A program made the position numbers and the translations under genes. Shown here piece after piece: positions 41,098-49,977 of a DNA stretch of 64,000 bases (position 1 is the first letter of the stretch; every line of letters starts with the position of its first letter). The DNA is from Inquilinus ginsengisoli_A (GTDB lineage Bacteria; Pseudomonadota; Alphaproteobacteria; DSM-16000; Inquilinaceae), in contig NZ_JAVDPW010000019.1 in assembly GCF_031453975.1 (NCBI RefSeq), positions 17,137 through 81,136 of the forward strand. Direction: 5' to 3'. The notes beneath the pieces were generated by a model, which worked only from the letters and a program-made list of their open reading frames with translations, did no database searches and was not told the origin of the DNA.

Positions 41098-42153
41098 ATG
41101 GACTCCAAGACCTCTCGTCCCATCCCCGGCCAGCCCCCTCGAGCCGTCACCTTGCGTGATGTGGCGGCGGCGGCCGGCGTCAGCGTCGCCACGGCGTCGA
41201 AGGCGCTGAACGACCAGGGCCGGATGGCGGAGGAGACCCGGGCGCGGGTGCAGCAGACGGCGAAGGCGCTGGGCTTCCGGCCGAACGGGCTGGCGCAGAG
41301 CCTGTCGCGGCGGCGCAGTTTCACCGTGGGCCTGCTGACCAACGACACCTATGGCCGCTTCACCCTGCCGGTGATGTCCGGCATCTCCGACGCGCTGGTC
41401 GACAACGGCGTCTCGGTCTTCCTGTGCAACATCGAGGACGACCCGGCGCTGGCCCAGACCCATGTCGACGCCATGCTGGAAAAGCGGGTCGACGGCATCA
41501 TCGCCTCCGGCAAGCGCATCGACCGCCGGCTGCCGGTCGACCTGTCCGGCCTGGGCATCCCCGTCATCTACGCCTTCAGCGAGCCCGACCCGGACTCGAT
41601 CGGCTTCGTCTCCGACGACGAAGGCGGCGCGCGGCAGGCGGTCGAGCACCTGATCCGGCTGGGTCGGCGCCGCATCGCCCATGTCACCGGGCCGTCGAGC
41701 TTCCGCGTGGTGCACCAGCGCGCCGCCGCCTATCGCGACGCGCTGGGCGCCGCCGGGCTGGCCGGGCCGGACCAGGGCGTCCTGGTCGGCCACTGGTCCG
41801 AGGCCTGGGGGCATGAGGCGGCCGGGTACCTGTTCGACGGCATCGGCAGCCCACCCGACGCGGTGTTCTGCGGCAGCGACCAGATCGCCCGCGGCGTGGT
41901 CGACGCGCTGCGCGAACGCGGCCGGCGGGTGCCGGACGACGTCGCCGTGATCGGCTTCGACAACTGGGAGATCGTCGCCGCCGCCACCCGCCCGCCGCTG
42001 ACCACGGTCGACATGAACCTGAAGGCGCTGGGCCGCGAGGCCGGGCTGACCCTGCTGCAGCTGGTCGACCGCCAGCCGATCGAACCCGGAGTCCGCAAGC
42101 TGCCCTGCCGGCTGCTGGTGCGGCAATCCTGCGGTGCGCCGCCCGCCGGCTGA
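41098..42153 (+). CDS. LacI-family regulator of the arabinoside cluster
   Basis: Repressor of 351 residues with LacI HTH (TLRDVAAAAGVSVATASKALNDQG, RVQQTAKALGFRPN) and sugar-binding effector domain. First gene of a plus-strand set: regulator, CUT1 binding protein, two permeases, GH127 glycosidase. Two operators with TGAGAAA arms precede it, and no such site was noticed before the downstream genes, so the whole set may be read from this promoter. Effector is probably the imported arabinoside or a product. Confidence 0.9.
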   Translation: MDSKTSRPIPGQPPRAVTLRDVAAAAGVSVATASKALNDQGRMAEETRARVQQTAKALGFRPNGLAQSLSRRRSFTVGLLTNDTYGRFTLPVMSGISDALVDNGVSVFLCNIEDDPALAQTHVDAMLEKRVDGIIASGKRIDRRLPVDLSGLGIPVIYAFSEPDPDSIGFVSDDEGGARQAVEHLIRLGRRRIAHVTGPSSFRVVHQRAAAYRDALGAAGLAGPDQGVLVGHWSEAWGHEAAGYLFDGIGSPPDAVFCGSDQIARGVVDALRERGRRVPDDVAVIGFDNWEIVAAATRPPLTTVDMNLKALGREAGLTLLQLVDRQPIEPGVRKLPCRLLVRQSCGAPPAG

Positions 42154-42217
42154 GGCGGCACCGAACAACAAGGCCGAGTGTGAACCGCACCGGCCGACAA
42201 CAGAGGGAGGACACGTG

Positions 42218-43465
42218 ATGAAGCATCTGGTATCGCGCCTGGCCGCAGGCGCCGCGATCCTGGTCCTGACCGCGTCCGCCGCCTCGGCGGACAGCTTCAC
42301 CCTGTGGGTGCGCTCCGACGGCTCCAACTTCATGCCGCGCATCGTCGAGGCCTTCAACCAGAGCCATCCGGACAAGGTCGAGCTGCAGATCGTGCCGACC
42401 GCCGAAATGGTACAGAAATACGCGACGGCGGCGGCCGGGGGCGCGGCGCCGGACGCGCTGTCACTGGACCTGATCTACACCCCCTCCTTCGCCGCGGCGG
42501 GGCAGCTGGAGGACATCACCGACCTCGCCAAGTCCCTGCCCTATTTCGACCAGCTGTCGCCGGCGCATGTGAAGACCGGCAGCTACAAGGGCCGGATCTA
42601 CGGCCTGCCCTATTCGGCCGACGCCTCGGTCCTGATCTGGAACAAGAAGCTGTTCAAGGCGGCGGGCCTAGATCCCGACAAGGGCCCGACGAACTGGGCC
42701 GAGATCGAGGCCGCGGCGGAGAAGGTGAACGCGCTGGGCGGCGACACCAGGGGCTTCTACTTCTCCGGCAATTGCGGCGGCTGCAACATCTTCACCTTCA
42801 CGCCGCTGATCTGGGCCAGCGGCGGCGACATCCTGACCGAGGACGGCGGCAAGGCGACGCTGGATACGCCGCAGATGCGCGACGCCATCGCCTTCTACCG
42901 CGACATGGTCAAGAAGGGGCTGGTGCCGGAGGGGGCGCGGACCGACACGGGGTCGAACTTCTTCGCCGCCTTCGCCCGCGGCAATATCGGCATCTCGCCG
43001 TCCGGCGCCTTCGCCATCGGCGCGCTGAACACGCAGTATCCGGACATCGACTACGGCGTCACCTTCCTGCCCGGCAAGACCGGCGGCTGGTCGTCCTTCG
43101 CCGGCGGCGACAATTTCGTGGTGACCAAGGGCACCACGAAGCTGGCCGCGATCAAGGCCTTCCTCGACTTCTCCTATTCGCTGGAGGGCCAGACCCTGCT
43201 GGCCAGATACGGCAGCCTGCCGGTGCGGGGCGACGTCTCGGACGCGGCGCTGAAGGACCTCGACCCGCGCTACAAGATCGCCGCCGAGGCCATGGCCAAG
43301 GGCCGCACGCCGTATTCGGTGGTCTTCAACGACATCATCAACGGCCAGAACAGCCCCTGGGTGCAGATGGTGAACGAGGTGTTCTTCGGCGACGACGTCG
43401 ACGGCTCGCTCGCCAATGCGCAGGAGACGATGCAGGGCGTCATCGACACCGCCCCGGGGAATTGA
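42218..43465 (+). CDS. Sugar ABC transporter substrate-binding protein, CUT1 type
   Basis: Periplasmic SBP_bac_1-family protein of 415 residues. Sec signal MKHLVSRLAAGAAILVLTA, cleavage near ASA-DS; GGGAGG lies nine bases before ATG 42218. Family blocks DALSLDLIYTPSFAAAGQLEDITD, YGLPYSADASVLIWNKKLF and GNIGISPSGAFAIG. A CGGC segment (GNCGGCNIF) may form a local disulfide. Given the GH127 enzyme in the same cluster it probably binds beta-L-arabinofuranosyl oligosaccharides. Confidence 0.9.
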   Translation: MKHLVSRLAAGAAILVLTASAASADSFTLWVRSDGSNFMPRIVEAFNQSHPDKVELQIVPTAEMVQKYATAAAGGAAPDALSLDLIYTPSFAAAGQLEDITDLAKSLPYFDQLSPAHVKTGSYKGRIYGLPYSADASVLIWNKKLFKAAGLDPDKGPTNWAEIEAAAEKVNALGGDTRGFYFSGNCGGCNIFTFTPLIWASGGDILTEDGGKATLDTPQMRDAIAFYRDMVKKGLVPEGARTDTGSNFFAAFARGNIGISPSGAFAIGALNTQYPDIDYGVTFLPGKTGGWSSFAGGDNFVVTKGTTKLAAIKAFLDFSYSLEGQTLLARYGSLPVRGDVSDAALKDLDPRYKIAAEAMAKGRTPYSVVFNDIINGQNSPWVQMVNEVFFGDDVDGSLANAQETMQGVIDTAPGN

Positions 43466-43512
43466 GGGCGTGATGGCCCCCTTCCGAACTGCCGAGGCGG
43501 CCAAACCAAACG

Positions 43513-43682
43513 AGTCCCCCCTCCCCTTGCGGGAGGGGGCTAGGGGGAGGGGGTTGTCTCGGCCCGACCCGACCTGGACCGTGGCGAAGCAACCTGGCCG
43601 ACACGACGGATCCGCAGCCCCTTCGCGCGCGGACGCGCGCAGACCCCTCCCCCTACCCCCCTCCCGCAAGGGGAGGGGGGAC
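43513..43682. repeat. Large inverted-repeat element inside the transporter operon
   Basis: About 40 bases at 43513-43553 (GTCCCCCCTCCCCTTGCGGG onward, ending in GGGGTT) recur in inverted orientation at 43643-43682, with essentially one offset in the G-run as difference. Each arm also contains its own small hairpin (CTCCC-TTGC-GGGAG). The ~90 bases between arms include a CGCGCG-rich stretch and no gene. It resembles a non-coding palindromic repeat or MITE-like unit; it separates the binding-protein gene from the permeases and could reduce downstream transcription. Confidence 0.75.
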
Positions 43683-43717
43683 AAGGAAAAGACGGGCTCG
43701 GGCGGAGGAGCGGCGTG

Positions 43718-44647
43718 ATGTCCACAACCCAGGCCGCCGGCGCGATCCCGAGGGCCAGGGCCCGACGCCGTCGCGCCCGGAAGGGGCAGTGGGCGGGGCT
43801 GCTCTTCGTCCTGCCCGCGGTCGCGCTGGTGGCGGTGTTCTTCGTCGTGCCGCTGGCGATGACCGCCTGGATGTCGCTGCACAACTGGCCGCTGATGGGC
43901 GTGTCGCGCTTCATCGGCCTCGACAACTACCTGGCGATCGCCAAGGACGCCCGGTTCTGGACCGCGCTGCGCTTCACCGCCCTCTACACCGTGGTCGTTA
44001 CCGTCGCGATCTTCGCCGTCGCCTTCCCGCTGGCGCTGTTCGTCGAGAAGCCGCGCCCGTTCGGCAACTTCTACCGCACCGCCTATTTCCTGCCGGTCGT
44101 GGTCGGCTTCGCCTCGGCCAGCCTGCTGTGGTCCTGGCTGCTGAACGTCGATGCCGGTCTGTTCAGCCCTGCCGCGGAGGCGCTGGGGCTGACCGCCGGG
44201 CGGGTCAACCTGCTGGCGGCCTTCGACCCGGCCTTCTGGTCGATCATCGCCATGGTGGTGTGGAAGGTGGCCGGCTTCACCATGGTGATCCTGATGACCG
44301 GGCTGCAGGGCATCCCGGCCGACTATCTGGAAGCGGCGAAGATCGACGGCGCCGGCCCCTGGGCCCGGTTCCGGCGAATCACCCTGCCGCTGATGCGCCG
44401 GACCATCGCCCTGGCCCTGATCCTGTCGGTCACCGGGTCGATGCTGGCCTTCGACCAGTTCTACATCATCCTGGCCGGCGGGCCGCGCAACCAGACCGTC
44501 ACCGCGGTCTACTGGATCTTCAACCAGTCCTTCGTGTCGTTCCGCCTGGGCTATGGCGCGGCGCTGTCGATGGTGCTGCTCGCCATCCTGATGGTGCTGA
44601 GCGTGATCCAGCTGCGCCTGCTGCGCCACCCGGAGGGCGAGTCATGA
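43718..44647 (+). CDS. Sugar ABC transporter permease, MalF type
   Basis: Inner-membrane permease of 309 residues: an Arg-rich N-terminus, then six hydrophobic segments; EAA loop LEAAKIDGAGPWARFRRITLPLMRR. GGAGGAG precedes ATG 43718 (GTG 43715 is the alternative). Its stop overlaps the MalG-type gene by four bases. No ATPase accompanies the pair. Confidence 0.9.
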   Translation: MSTTQAAGAIPRARARRRRARKGQWAGLLFVLPAVALVAVFFVVPLAMTAWMSLHNWPLMGVSRFIGLDNYLAIAKDARFWTALRFTALYTVVVTVAIFAVAFPLALFVEKPRPFGNFYRTAYFLPVVVGFASASLLWSWLLNVDAGLFSPAAEALGLTAGRVNLLAAFDPAFWSIIAMVVWKVAGFTMVILMTGLQGIPADYLEAAKIDGAGPWARFRRITLPLMRRTIALALILSVTGSMLAFDQFYIILAGGPRNQTVTAVYWIFNQSFVSFRLGYGAALSMVLLAILMVLSVIQLRLLRHPEGES

Positions 44648-45498
44648 TGGCGACGGCCTTGAAGCGCCGGTTCCTGCCCGGCATCGCCCTGCAGACCGCG
44701 GCGCTGCTGACCGCCCTGCTGTTCCTGGCGCCGATCGCCTGGACCGCGCTGTCCAGCGTCAAGCCGGCGGCGGAGGCGAACCTTCCGCCGCTGCCGCCCT
44801 GGCCGACCACCGGAGTCAGTGCCGACAGCTACACCGCGCTCGACGCCTTCGGGGCCGGTGTCGGCCACTACGCCGGCAACAGCCTGACCGTGGCGATCGC
44901 CACCGCTTCCGTGACCGCCGTGGTCAGCCTGCTCGGCGGCTATGGCTTCTCGCGCTTCCGCTTCCCGGGTCGCAACGCGCTGTTCGTCCTGGTCATCGCC
45001 ACCATCATGATCCCATTCCAGTCGATCCTGACGCCCCTGTTCCTGCTGCTGACCAAGCTGGGGCTGCAGAACACGCTGACCGGCCTGGTCCTGATCTACG
45101 TCACGCTGCAGCTGCCCTTCTCGATCTTCATGATGCGCAACGCCTTCGACGCGGTGCCGCGCGAGATCGAGGAGGCGGCGCGGATCGACGGTGCCGGCAG
45201 CCTGCAGCTGCTGGCCCGGGTGATGCTGCCGCTGGTTTTCCCCGGCGTGGTCACCGTGGCGCTGTTCGCCTTCCTGGCCGCCTGGAACGAGTTCCTGGCG
45301 GCGCTGATCCTGCTGTCCGACCAGGACAAGTTTACCCTGCCGATCCTGATGACCGCGGTCCGCTCCGGGCGCTTCGGCGCCGTGAACTGGGGCGCCGTGC
45401 AGGCCGGCGTCACCGTGATGATGGTGCCCTGCCTGCTCCTGTTCCTCGCCCTGCAGCGCTTCTACATCCGCGGCCTGACCGCCGGCGCGGTGAAGTAG
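44644..45498 (+). CDS. Sugar ABC transporter permease, MalG type
   Basis: Permease of 284 residues with EAA loop IEEAARIDGAGSLQLLARVMLPLVFPG and the typical end RGLTAGAVK. ATG 44644 overlaps the MalF-type stop; ATG 44647 is equally possible. Followed 44 bases later by the GH127 glycosidase. Confidence 0.9.
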   Translation: MMATALKRRFLPGIALQTAALLTALLFLAPIAWTALSSVKPAAEANLPPLPPWPTTGVSADSYTALDAFGAGVGHYAGNSLTVAIATASVTAVVSLLGGYGFSRFRFPGRNALFVLVIATIMIPFQSILTPLFLLLTKLGLQNTLTGLVLIYVTLQLPFSIFMMRNAFDAVPREIEEAARIDGAGSLQLLARVMLPLVFPGVVTVALFAFLAAWNEFLAALILLSDQDKFTLPILMTAVRSGRFGAVNWGAVQAGVTVMMVPCLLLFLALQRFYIRGLTAGAVK

Positions 45499-45542
45499 GC
45501 GCGAGTATTCCCTGACCGACCGATCGATCAATGGAGTTCCCG

Positions 45543-47471
45543 ATGACCGCCGACCTTCCCGCAGCCGCCCCCCGCGCACGCTTCCGCCCGCCCGCCGTGC
45601 CGCAGGTCGAGGTCCGTGGCTTCTGGGGCAGCCGCATCGACGCCGTCTGCGCCAAGACGGCGGACACGCTGTACCGGCGCTGCGAGGAGGCCGGGATGCT
45701 GGAGCAGATCGACCCCGACCGCCCGGTGCCAGAAATCCGCATCCCGTTCCATGGCGGGCTGGTCACCACCCAGATGTTCTGGGATTCCGATTTCGGCAAG
45801 GTGATCGAGACCGCCGGCTACTGCCTGCAGCGCGCCCCGAACCCGAATCTGGAGCGCAAGGTCGACGATGTCATCGACATCCTCGGCCGGCTGCAGCAGC
45901 CCGACGGCTATCTGAGCAGCTGGTACCAGCGGATGCAGCCGGGGAAGCGCTGGACCAACCTGCGCGACTGCCACGAGTTGTACTGCGCCGGGCACCTGAT
46001 CGAGGGCGCCGTCGCCTATTTCCAGGCCACCGGCAAGCGCAAGCTGCTCGACATCATGTGCCGCTACATGGACCACGTGGCGACGGTGTTCGGCCCGGGC
46101 CCCGGCCAGAGGCGCGGCTATTGCGGCCATGAGGAGATCGAGCTGGCGCTGGTCAAGCTGGCCCGCGTCACCGGCCAGCAGAAATACATGGATTTGGCGA
46201 AGTACTTCATCGACGAGCGTGGCCGGCAGCCGCATTTCTACGATGCCGAGGCGCGGGAACAGGGCCGCGACCCCAAGGACTATGTGTTCGGCACCTACGA
46301 ATACAACCAGTCGCACCTGCCGGTGCGCGAGCAGGACAAGGTGGTCGGCCACGCGGTTCGGGCGATGTACCTGTACAGCGGCATGGCCGACGTCGCGATG
46401 GAGTATGGCGACGACAGCCTCACGCGGGCGCTGGAGCGGCTGTGGCGGGACCTGACCTCCAAGCGCCTCTACGTCACCGGCGGCCTCGGCCCCTCGGCCG
46501 ACAACGAAGGCTTTACTGCCGATTACGACCTGCCGAACGAGAGCGCCTATGCCGAGACCTGCGCCGCGGTCGGCCTGGTGTTTTGGGCTGGCCGGATGCT
46601 GGGCCTGGGGCCTGACGCGCGCTATGGCGATGCGATGGAGCTGGCGCTCTACAACGGCGCCGCCGCCGGCCTGTCGCTGGACGGCGCGACCTTCTTCTAC
46701 GAGAACCCGCTGGAAAGCCGCGGCGGCCATCATCGCTGGACCTGGCACCGCTGCCCCTGCTGCCCGCCCAACATCGCCCGGCTGACCGCGTCGATCGGCA
46801 GCTACATGTACGGCCAGTCGGACGACGGCATCGCCGTCCATCTCTACGGCGACAGCACCGCGGATCTCGATGTCGGTGAGCGCAAGGTGCGGCTGGTGCA
46901 GAAGACGCGCTATCCCTGGGACGGCGCCATCGCCCTCACCGTCGAACCCGATGCGCCGGCCGCCTTCGCCCTGGACCTGCGCATCCCCGGCTGGTGCCGC
47001 AAGGCGAGCCTGTCGGTCAACGGCACGGCGCAGGACCTCGCGGCCATCACCCGCAACGGCTATGCGCACATCTCCCGCCGCTGGTCGCCGGGCGATGTGG
47101 TGCGGCTGGACCTGGAGCTGACGGTCGAACGGCTGCACGCCCATCCCGAGGTGCGCCAGGATGCCGGCCGTGTCGCCCTGCGCCGCGGCCCGCTGGTCTA
47201 CTGCCTGGAGGGCGTCGACAACGCCGTGCCGCTGAACCGCATCCGGCTGCCGGAGGGCACCGAGCTGGCGGCGCAGGACGAGCCCGGCCTGCTGGGCGGC
47301 GTGGTGACCCTGGAGGGCGACGCCCTGGCGGAGACCACCGCCGATTGGGATGGCGACCTCTATCGCACGGCGCCGCCGGCCGAACGGCCGGTCCGGATCA
47401 GGGCCGTGCCTTACTACGCCTGGGACAACCGCGACCCCGGGGAGATGCTGGTCTGGGTGCGGGGCGCCTGA
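45543..47471 (+). CDS. GH127 beta-L-arabinofuranosidase
   Basis: Glycoside hydrolase of 642 residues without signal peptide, so cytoplasmic. With the start at 45543 (GGAG six bases upstream; ATG 45531 is the alternative) the metal/catalytic residues are Glu338 and Cys340 (YAETCAA) and Cys406/Cys407 (HRCPCCPPN), equivalent to Glu338, Cys340, Cys417 and Cys418 of Bifidobacterium HypBA1, where zinc holds the nucleophilic Cys. Other family blocks: RIPFHGG, DGYLSSWY, HELYCAGHLIEGAVAY and TGGLG. It should release L-arabinose from beta-L-arabinofuranosides imported by the transporter encoded just upstream. Confidence 0.92.
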   Translation: MTADLPAAAPRARFRPPAVPQVEVRGFWGSRIDAVCAKTADTLYRRCEEAGMLEQIDPDRPVPEIRIPFHGGLVTTQMFWDSDFGKVIETAGYCLQRAPNPNLERKVDDVIDILGRLQQPDGYLSSWYQRMQPGKRWTNLRDCHELYCAGHLIEGAVAYFQATGKRKLLDIMCRYMDHVATVFGPGPGQRRGYCGHEEIELALVKLARVTGQQKYMDLAKYFIDERGRQPHFYDAEAREQGRDPKDYVFGTYEYNQSHLPVREQDKVVGHAVRAMYLYSGMADVAMEYGDDSLTRALERLWRDLTSKRLYVTGGLGPSADNEGFTADYDLPNESAYAETCAAVGLVFWAGRMLGLGPDARYGDAMELALYNGAAAGLSLDGATFFYENPLESRGGHHRWTWHRCPCCPPNIARLTASIGSYMYGQSDDGIAVHLYGDSTADLDVGERKVRLVQKTRYPWDGAIALTVEPDAPAAFALDLRIPGWCRKASLSVNGTAQDLAAITRNGYAHISRRWSPGDVVRLDLELTVERLHAHPEVRQDAGRVALRRGPLVYCLEGVDNAVPLNRIRLPEGTELAAQDEPGLLGGVVTLEGDALAETTADWDGDLYRTAPPAERPVRIRAVPYYAWDNRDPGEMLVWVRGA

Positions 47472-47516
47472 TCCCGGCGCGAGGATGCGGCAGGCGGCCC
47501 CGGAGGCGCCGCCCGC

Positions 47517-48770
47517 CTATCCCGCCGTGCCGCAGAAGCGGGCCATGAACAGGGCGAAGGCCTCGACCCCGGCGAGGTATTCGGCCACCGGCACCCGCTC
47601 CTGGAAGGTGTGGCAGTTCGAGATGTCACCGGGCGCGCAATAGACCGTGGGAATGCCGAGCTGGTTGGCGGTGAAGGAGCCTTCCGACCAGAACGGCGCG
47701 CCCTCGATCTCGCCACGCCCCGGCATCGCCGCCCGCACCGAATCCTGCAGCAGCGCGACCGGCGCCATGGTGGCATCGGTCTCGAAGGGCATGCCGCCGA
47801 CCGGGTGGTCGCGGCCGGCGGGATACGCGATCTCGACCGTCACCTCAGGGTCGGTCACGGCGCCGCGGATCACGGCGTCCAGCTCGTCCCTGGCCTGGCC
47901 GAGGTCTTCGCCCGGGCGCAGCTTGCGGATCAGGCTGATCGTGCAGCGTTCCGGCACCGCGATGTAGCCCCCGGCCTCGACCCCGGTGACCAGCAGGAAG
48001 CCGCAGCCGATCAGCTCGTGGGTTCCGCGGGTTTCCAGCTCGGCCGAATGGCGCCACAGGGCGGACAGGATGGCGTGCCCGGCCTTCAGCGCATCCACCC
48101 CCTTCTCCGGCATGCCGAAATAGGCGGACCGGCCGGTGACGGTGATCTCGGCGATGAAGAAGCCGATCTGGGCCGGGAACACGGCCAGCCTGGTCGGCTC
48201 GACATAGATCGCGAAATCGGCGTTCGGGATCTCGCCGCGCTGGATCTTCGGCACCACCGCCTTGATCCCGGCCGAGACGCCGGTGCCGGGTTCGCCGCTT
48301 TCCTCATCGGCGATGAAGACGAAGACGATGTCGCCGTCCAGGGCGCAGCCGGCGCGGTCCAGCGTGGCCAGCGCCGACAGGCCGGTGCAGATCCCCGCCT
48401 TGAGGTCGCCCGAGCCACGGCCCCAGATCTGGTCCTCGACGATGGCGGCGGAGAACGGGTCATGGCGGACGTCTCCTGCCCAGTGCTCTTCCCAGCCGCG
48501 GACATGCACGGTGTCGAGATGGCCCAGCACCATCAGCCGCGGGCCGGTGCCCCGGCCCTTGCGCACGCCCCAGACCACCGGGCGGCCGGGCAGGCAGTCC
48601 TCGATCGTGACGCCCTCGCAGCCCAGGCGCCGCAGCTCATCGGCCACCAGGGCACCGAAGGCTGCTTCGATGCCGGTGACGCTGGGGGTGCGGATGGCGC
48701 GCTGCAGCAGGCCGACCGAAGCGTCGCGGTCGATCGCGGCGCGGATGCGGGCGTGGAGATCGTCGGTCAT
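47517..48770 (-). CDS. M20-family deacylase/peptidase (ArgE/DapE type)
   Basis: Zinc hydrolase of 417 residues. Metal-binding motifs are intact: HLD in VLGHLDTVHV, Asp in GRGSGDLKAG, the Glu pair in ADEESGEPG, and a late His in NCHTFQERVP. A dimerisation domain with ITVTGRSAYFG sits between. ATG 48770 overlaps the stop of the YhfX-like gene; GTG 48773 is possible. Located at the end of an ABC operon whose other enzyme is a PLP protein, so an N-acylated amino compound is a plausible substrate. Confidence 0.87.
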   Translation of the reverse strand: MTDDLHARIRAAIDRDASVGLLQRAIRTPSVTGIEAAFGALVADELRRLGCEGVTIEDCLPGRPVVWGVRKGRGTGPRLMVLGHLDTVHVRGWEEHWAGDVRHDPFSAAIVEDQIWGRGSGDLKAGICTGLSALATLDRAGCALDGDIVFVFIADEESGEPGTGVSAGIKAVVPKIQRGEIPNADFAIYVEPTRLAVFPAQIGFFIAEITVTGRSAYFGMPEKGVDALKAGHAILSALWRHSAELETRGTHELIGCGFLLVTGVEAGGYIAVPERCTISLIRKLRPGEDLGQARDELDAVIRGAVTDPEVTVEIAYPAGRDHPVGGMPFETDATMAPVALLQDSVRAAMPGRGEIEGAPFWSEGSFTANQLGIPTVYCAPGDISNCHTFQERVPVAEYLAGVEAFALFMARFCGTAG

Positions 48771-49963
48771 CACGTGAACACCGCCTCGCGCCCGTCCGGG
48801 GTCCAGATGCCGCGAACCTCAGGGTTGCCGCTGTGCACGCCCTCGACCGGCACGATGTAGGCGCGGCGGACGAAGGCCTGGGCGCGGAAGCCGTAGATCA
48901 CGGTGTCGCCCACCCGCACATTCTGGCCCGTCTCCGGGTGCAGCTTGCCGTAGTAGTCGATCATCGCCGGCGCCGGGATCGTCGCCGGCACCGCCTGGCG
49001 TAGCGCGGCATCGGCATCGCCGCCGACCAGCGCCTTCACCGGATAGTCCTTGAACACCGGGTCGACATAGAGGCCGCCGCCGAAGCAGAAGGGCGTGCCC
49101 TGGTGGATGTGCGAGATCTCGCTGAGATACAGCATCGCCGGGTTCTCCGGCAGGTCGCGGATGGCGTGCAGCGGGGTGGTGCCGGTCAAGGCGTGGCCGG
49201 GTTCGACCTGGGTGGCGCCGGCCTCGGCCAGCACCCGCATCACCGCGGCGGAGTTGGTGCCGGGGGTGTTGACGACGAGGTCCTTGCGGCCGGTCGCCGC
49301 CAGCCGCTTCGCCACCGCCTCCAGCGTGCGCAGGTTCGGGGTCGGGGTCACCGCGCCGGTGGCCTCGTCGAACAGCAGCGCCGGGAAGCTGGTGATGCCG
49401 GCGAAGCGGCCGCCCGGCCGCTCGTCCAGCAGGTCGGCCACCCGCTCGATCTCCTCGGCCGCAAAGCCGCCCTCATGGCCGTCATAGAAGCGGTCGCCCT
49501 GGGCGAAGATGCGGGCGACCAGGCCCTGCACATGCCCGATCGCCGCGGCGGCGTCGGCCGCCTCCGCCGCCTTCCCGGCGTTGAACACGGTCCAGATCTC
49601 CGGCCGCATCCGGGCGCCCTCGCGCGCCTCACCGCGCGGCACCTGCGACAGGTGGCCGAGATGGCCGAGCTTGTGGCCGGCGCGGTGGATCGGCCTGGCG
49701 CAGGCCATGTCGACGGCGACGAAGCGGTCGATGCCGCCCGCCTTGATCGCGTCCAGCGCCGGCGGGTTGCGGCCGAACTGCTTGGTCATGGCATAGACGG
49801 TCAGGCCCAGCCCCCTGGCGGTCGACGCCAGCGCCGCCGCATTGGCGCGCATGGTGTCGAGGTCGAGCAGGTAGGTATTGGCCGGCACCGCGCCGGACTG
49901 GTGCAGCGTCACCGCGGCCTCGACGAAGGCGCGGTTCTTGGCGATCAGGGCGTTGAGAAACAT
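48770..49963 (-). CDS. YhfX-like PLP-dependent alanine-racemase-fold protein
   Basis: Fold-type III PLP protein of 397 residues. The N-terminus MFLNALIAKNRAFVEAAVTL, YAMTKQFGRNP with candidate PLP Lys61, GHLGHLSQVP, QVEPGHALTGTTPLH and LYLSEISHIHQG closely follow remembered E. coli YhfX, a protein of uncertain function encoded in the yhf cluster. It might racemise or epimerise an amino acid. Coupled to the M20 gene downstream and 15 bases after the ATPase stop side of the transporter, so it belongs to the same transcription unit. Confidence 0.85.
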   Translation of the reverse strand: MFLNALIAKNRAFVEAAVTLHQSGAVPANTYLLDLDTMRANAAALASTARGLGLTVYAMTKQFGRNPPALDAIKAGGIDRFVAVDMACARPIHRAGHKLGHLGHLSQVPRGEAREGARMRPEIWTVFNAGKAAEAADAAAAIGHVQGLVARIFAQGDRFYDGHEGGFAAEEIERVADLLDERPGGRFAGITSFPALLFDEATGAVTPTPNLRTLEAVAKRLAATGRKDLVVNTPGTNSAAVMRVLAEAGATQVEPGHALTGTTPLHAIRDLPENPAMLYLSEISHIHQGTPFCFGGGLYVDPVFKDYPVKALVGGDADAALRQAVPATIPAPAMIDYYGKLHPETGQNVRVGDTVIYGFRAQAFVRRAYIVPVEGVHSGNPEVRGIWTPDGREAVFT

Positions 49964-49977
49964 CGGCGGGGTCCCGG

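Noticed and set aside
43513..43682. Intrinsic terminator after the binding-protein gene
   Set aside because: The structure is much larger than a terminator, has no T-tract, and the permeases needed by the same transporter follow; treated as a repeat element.
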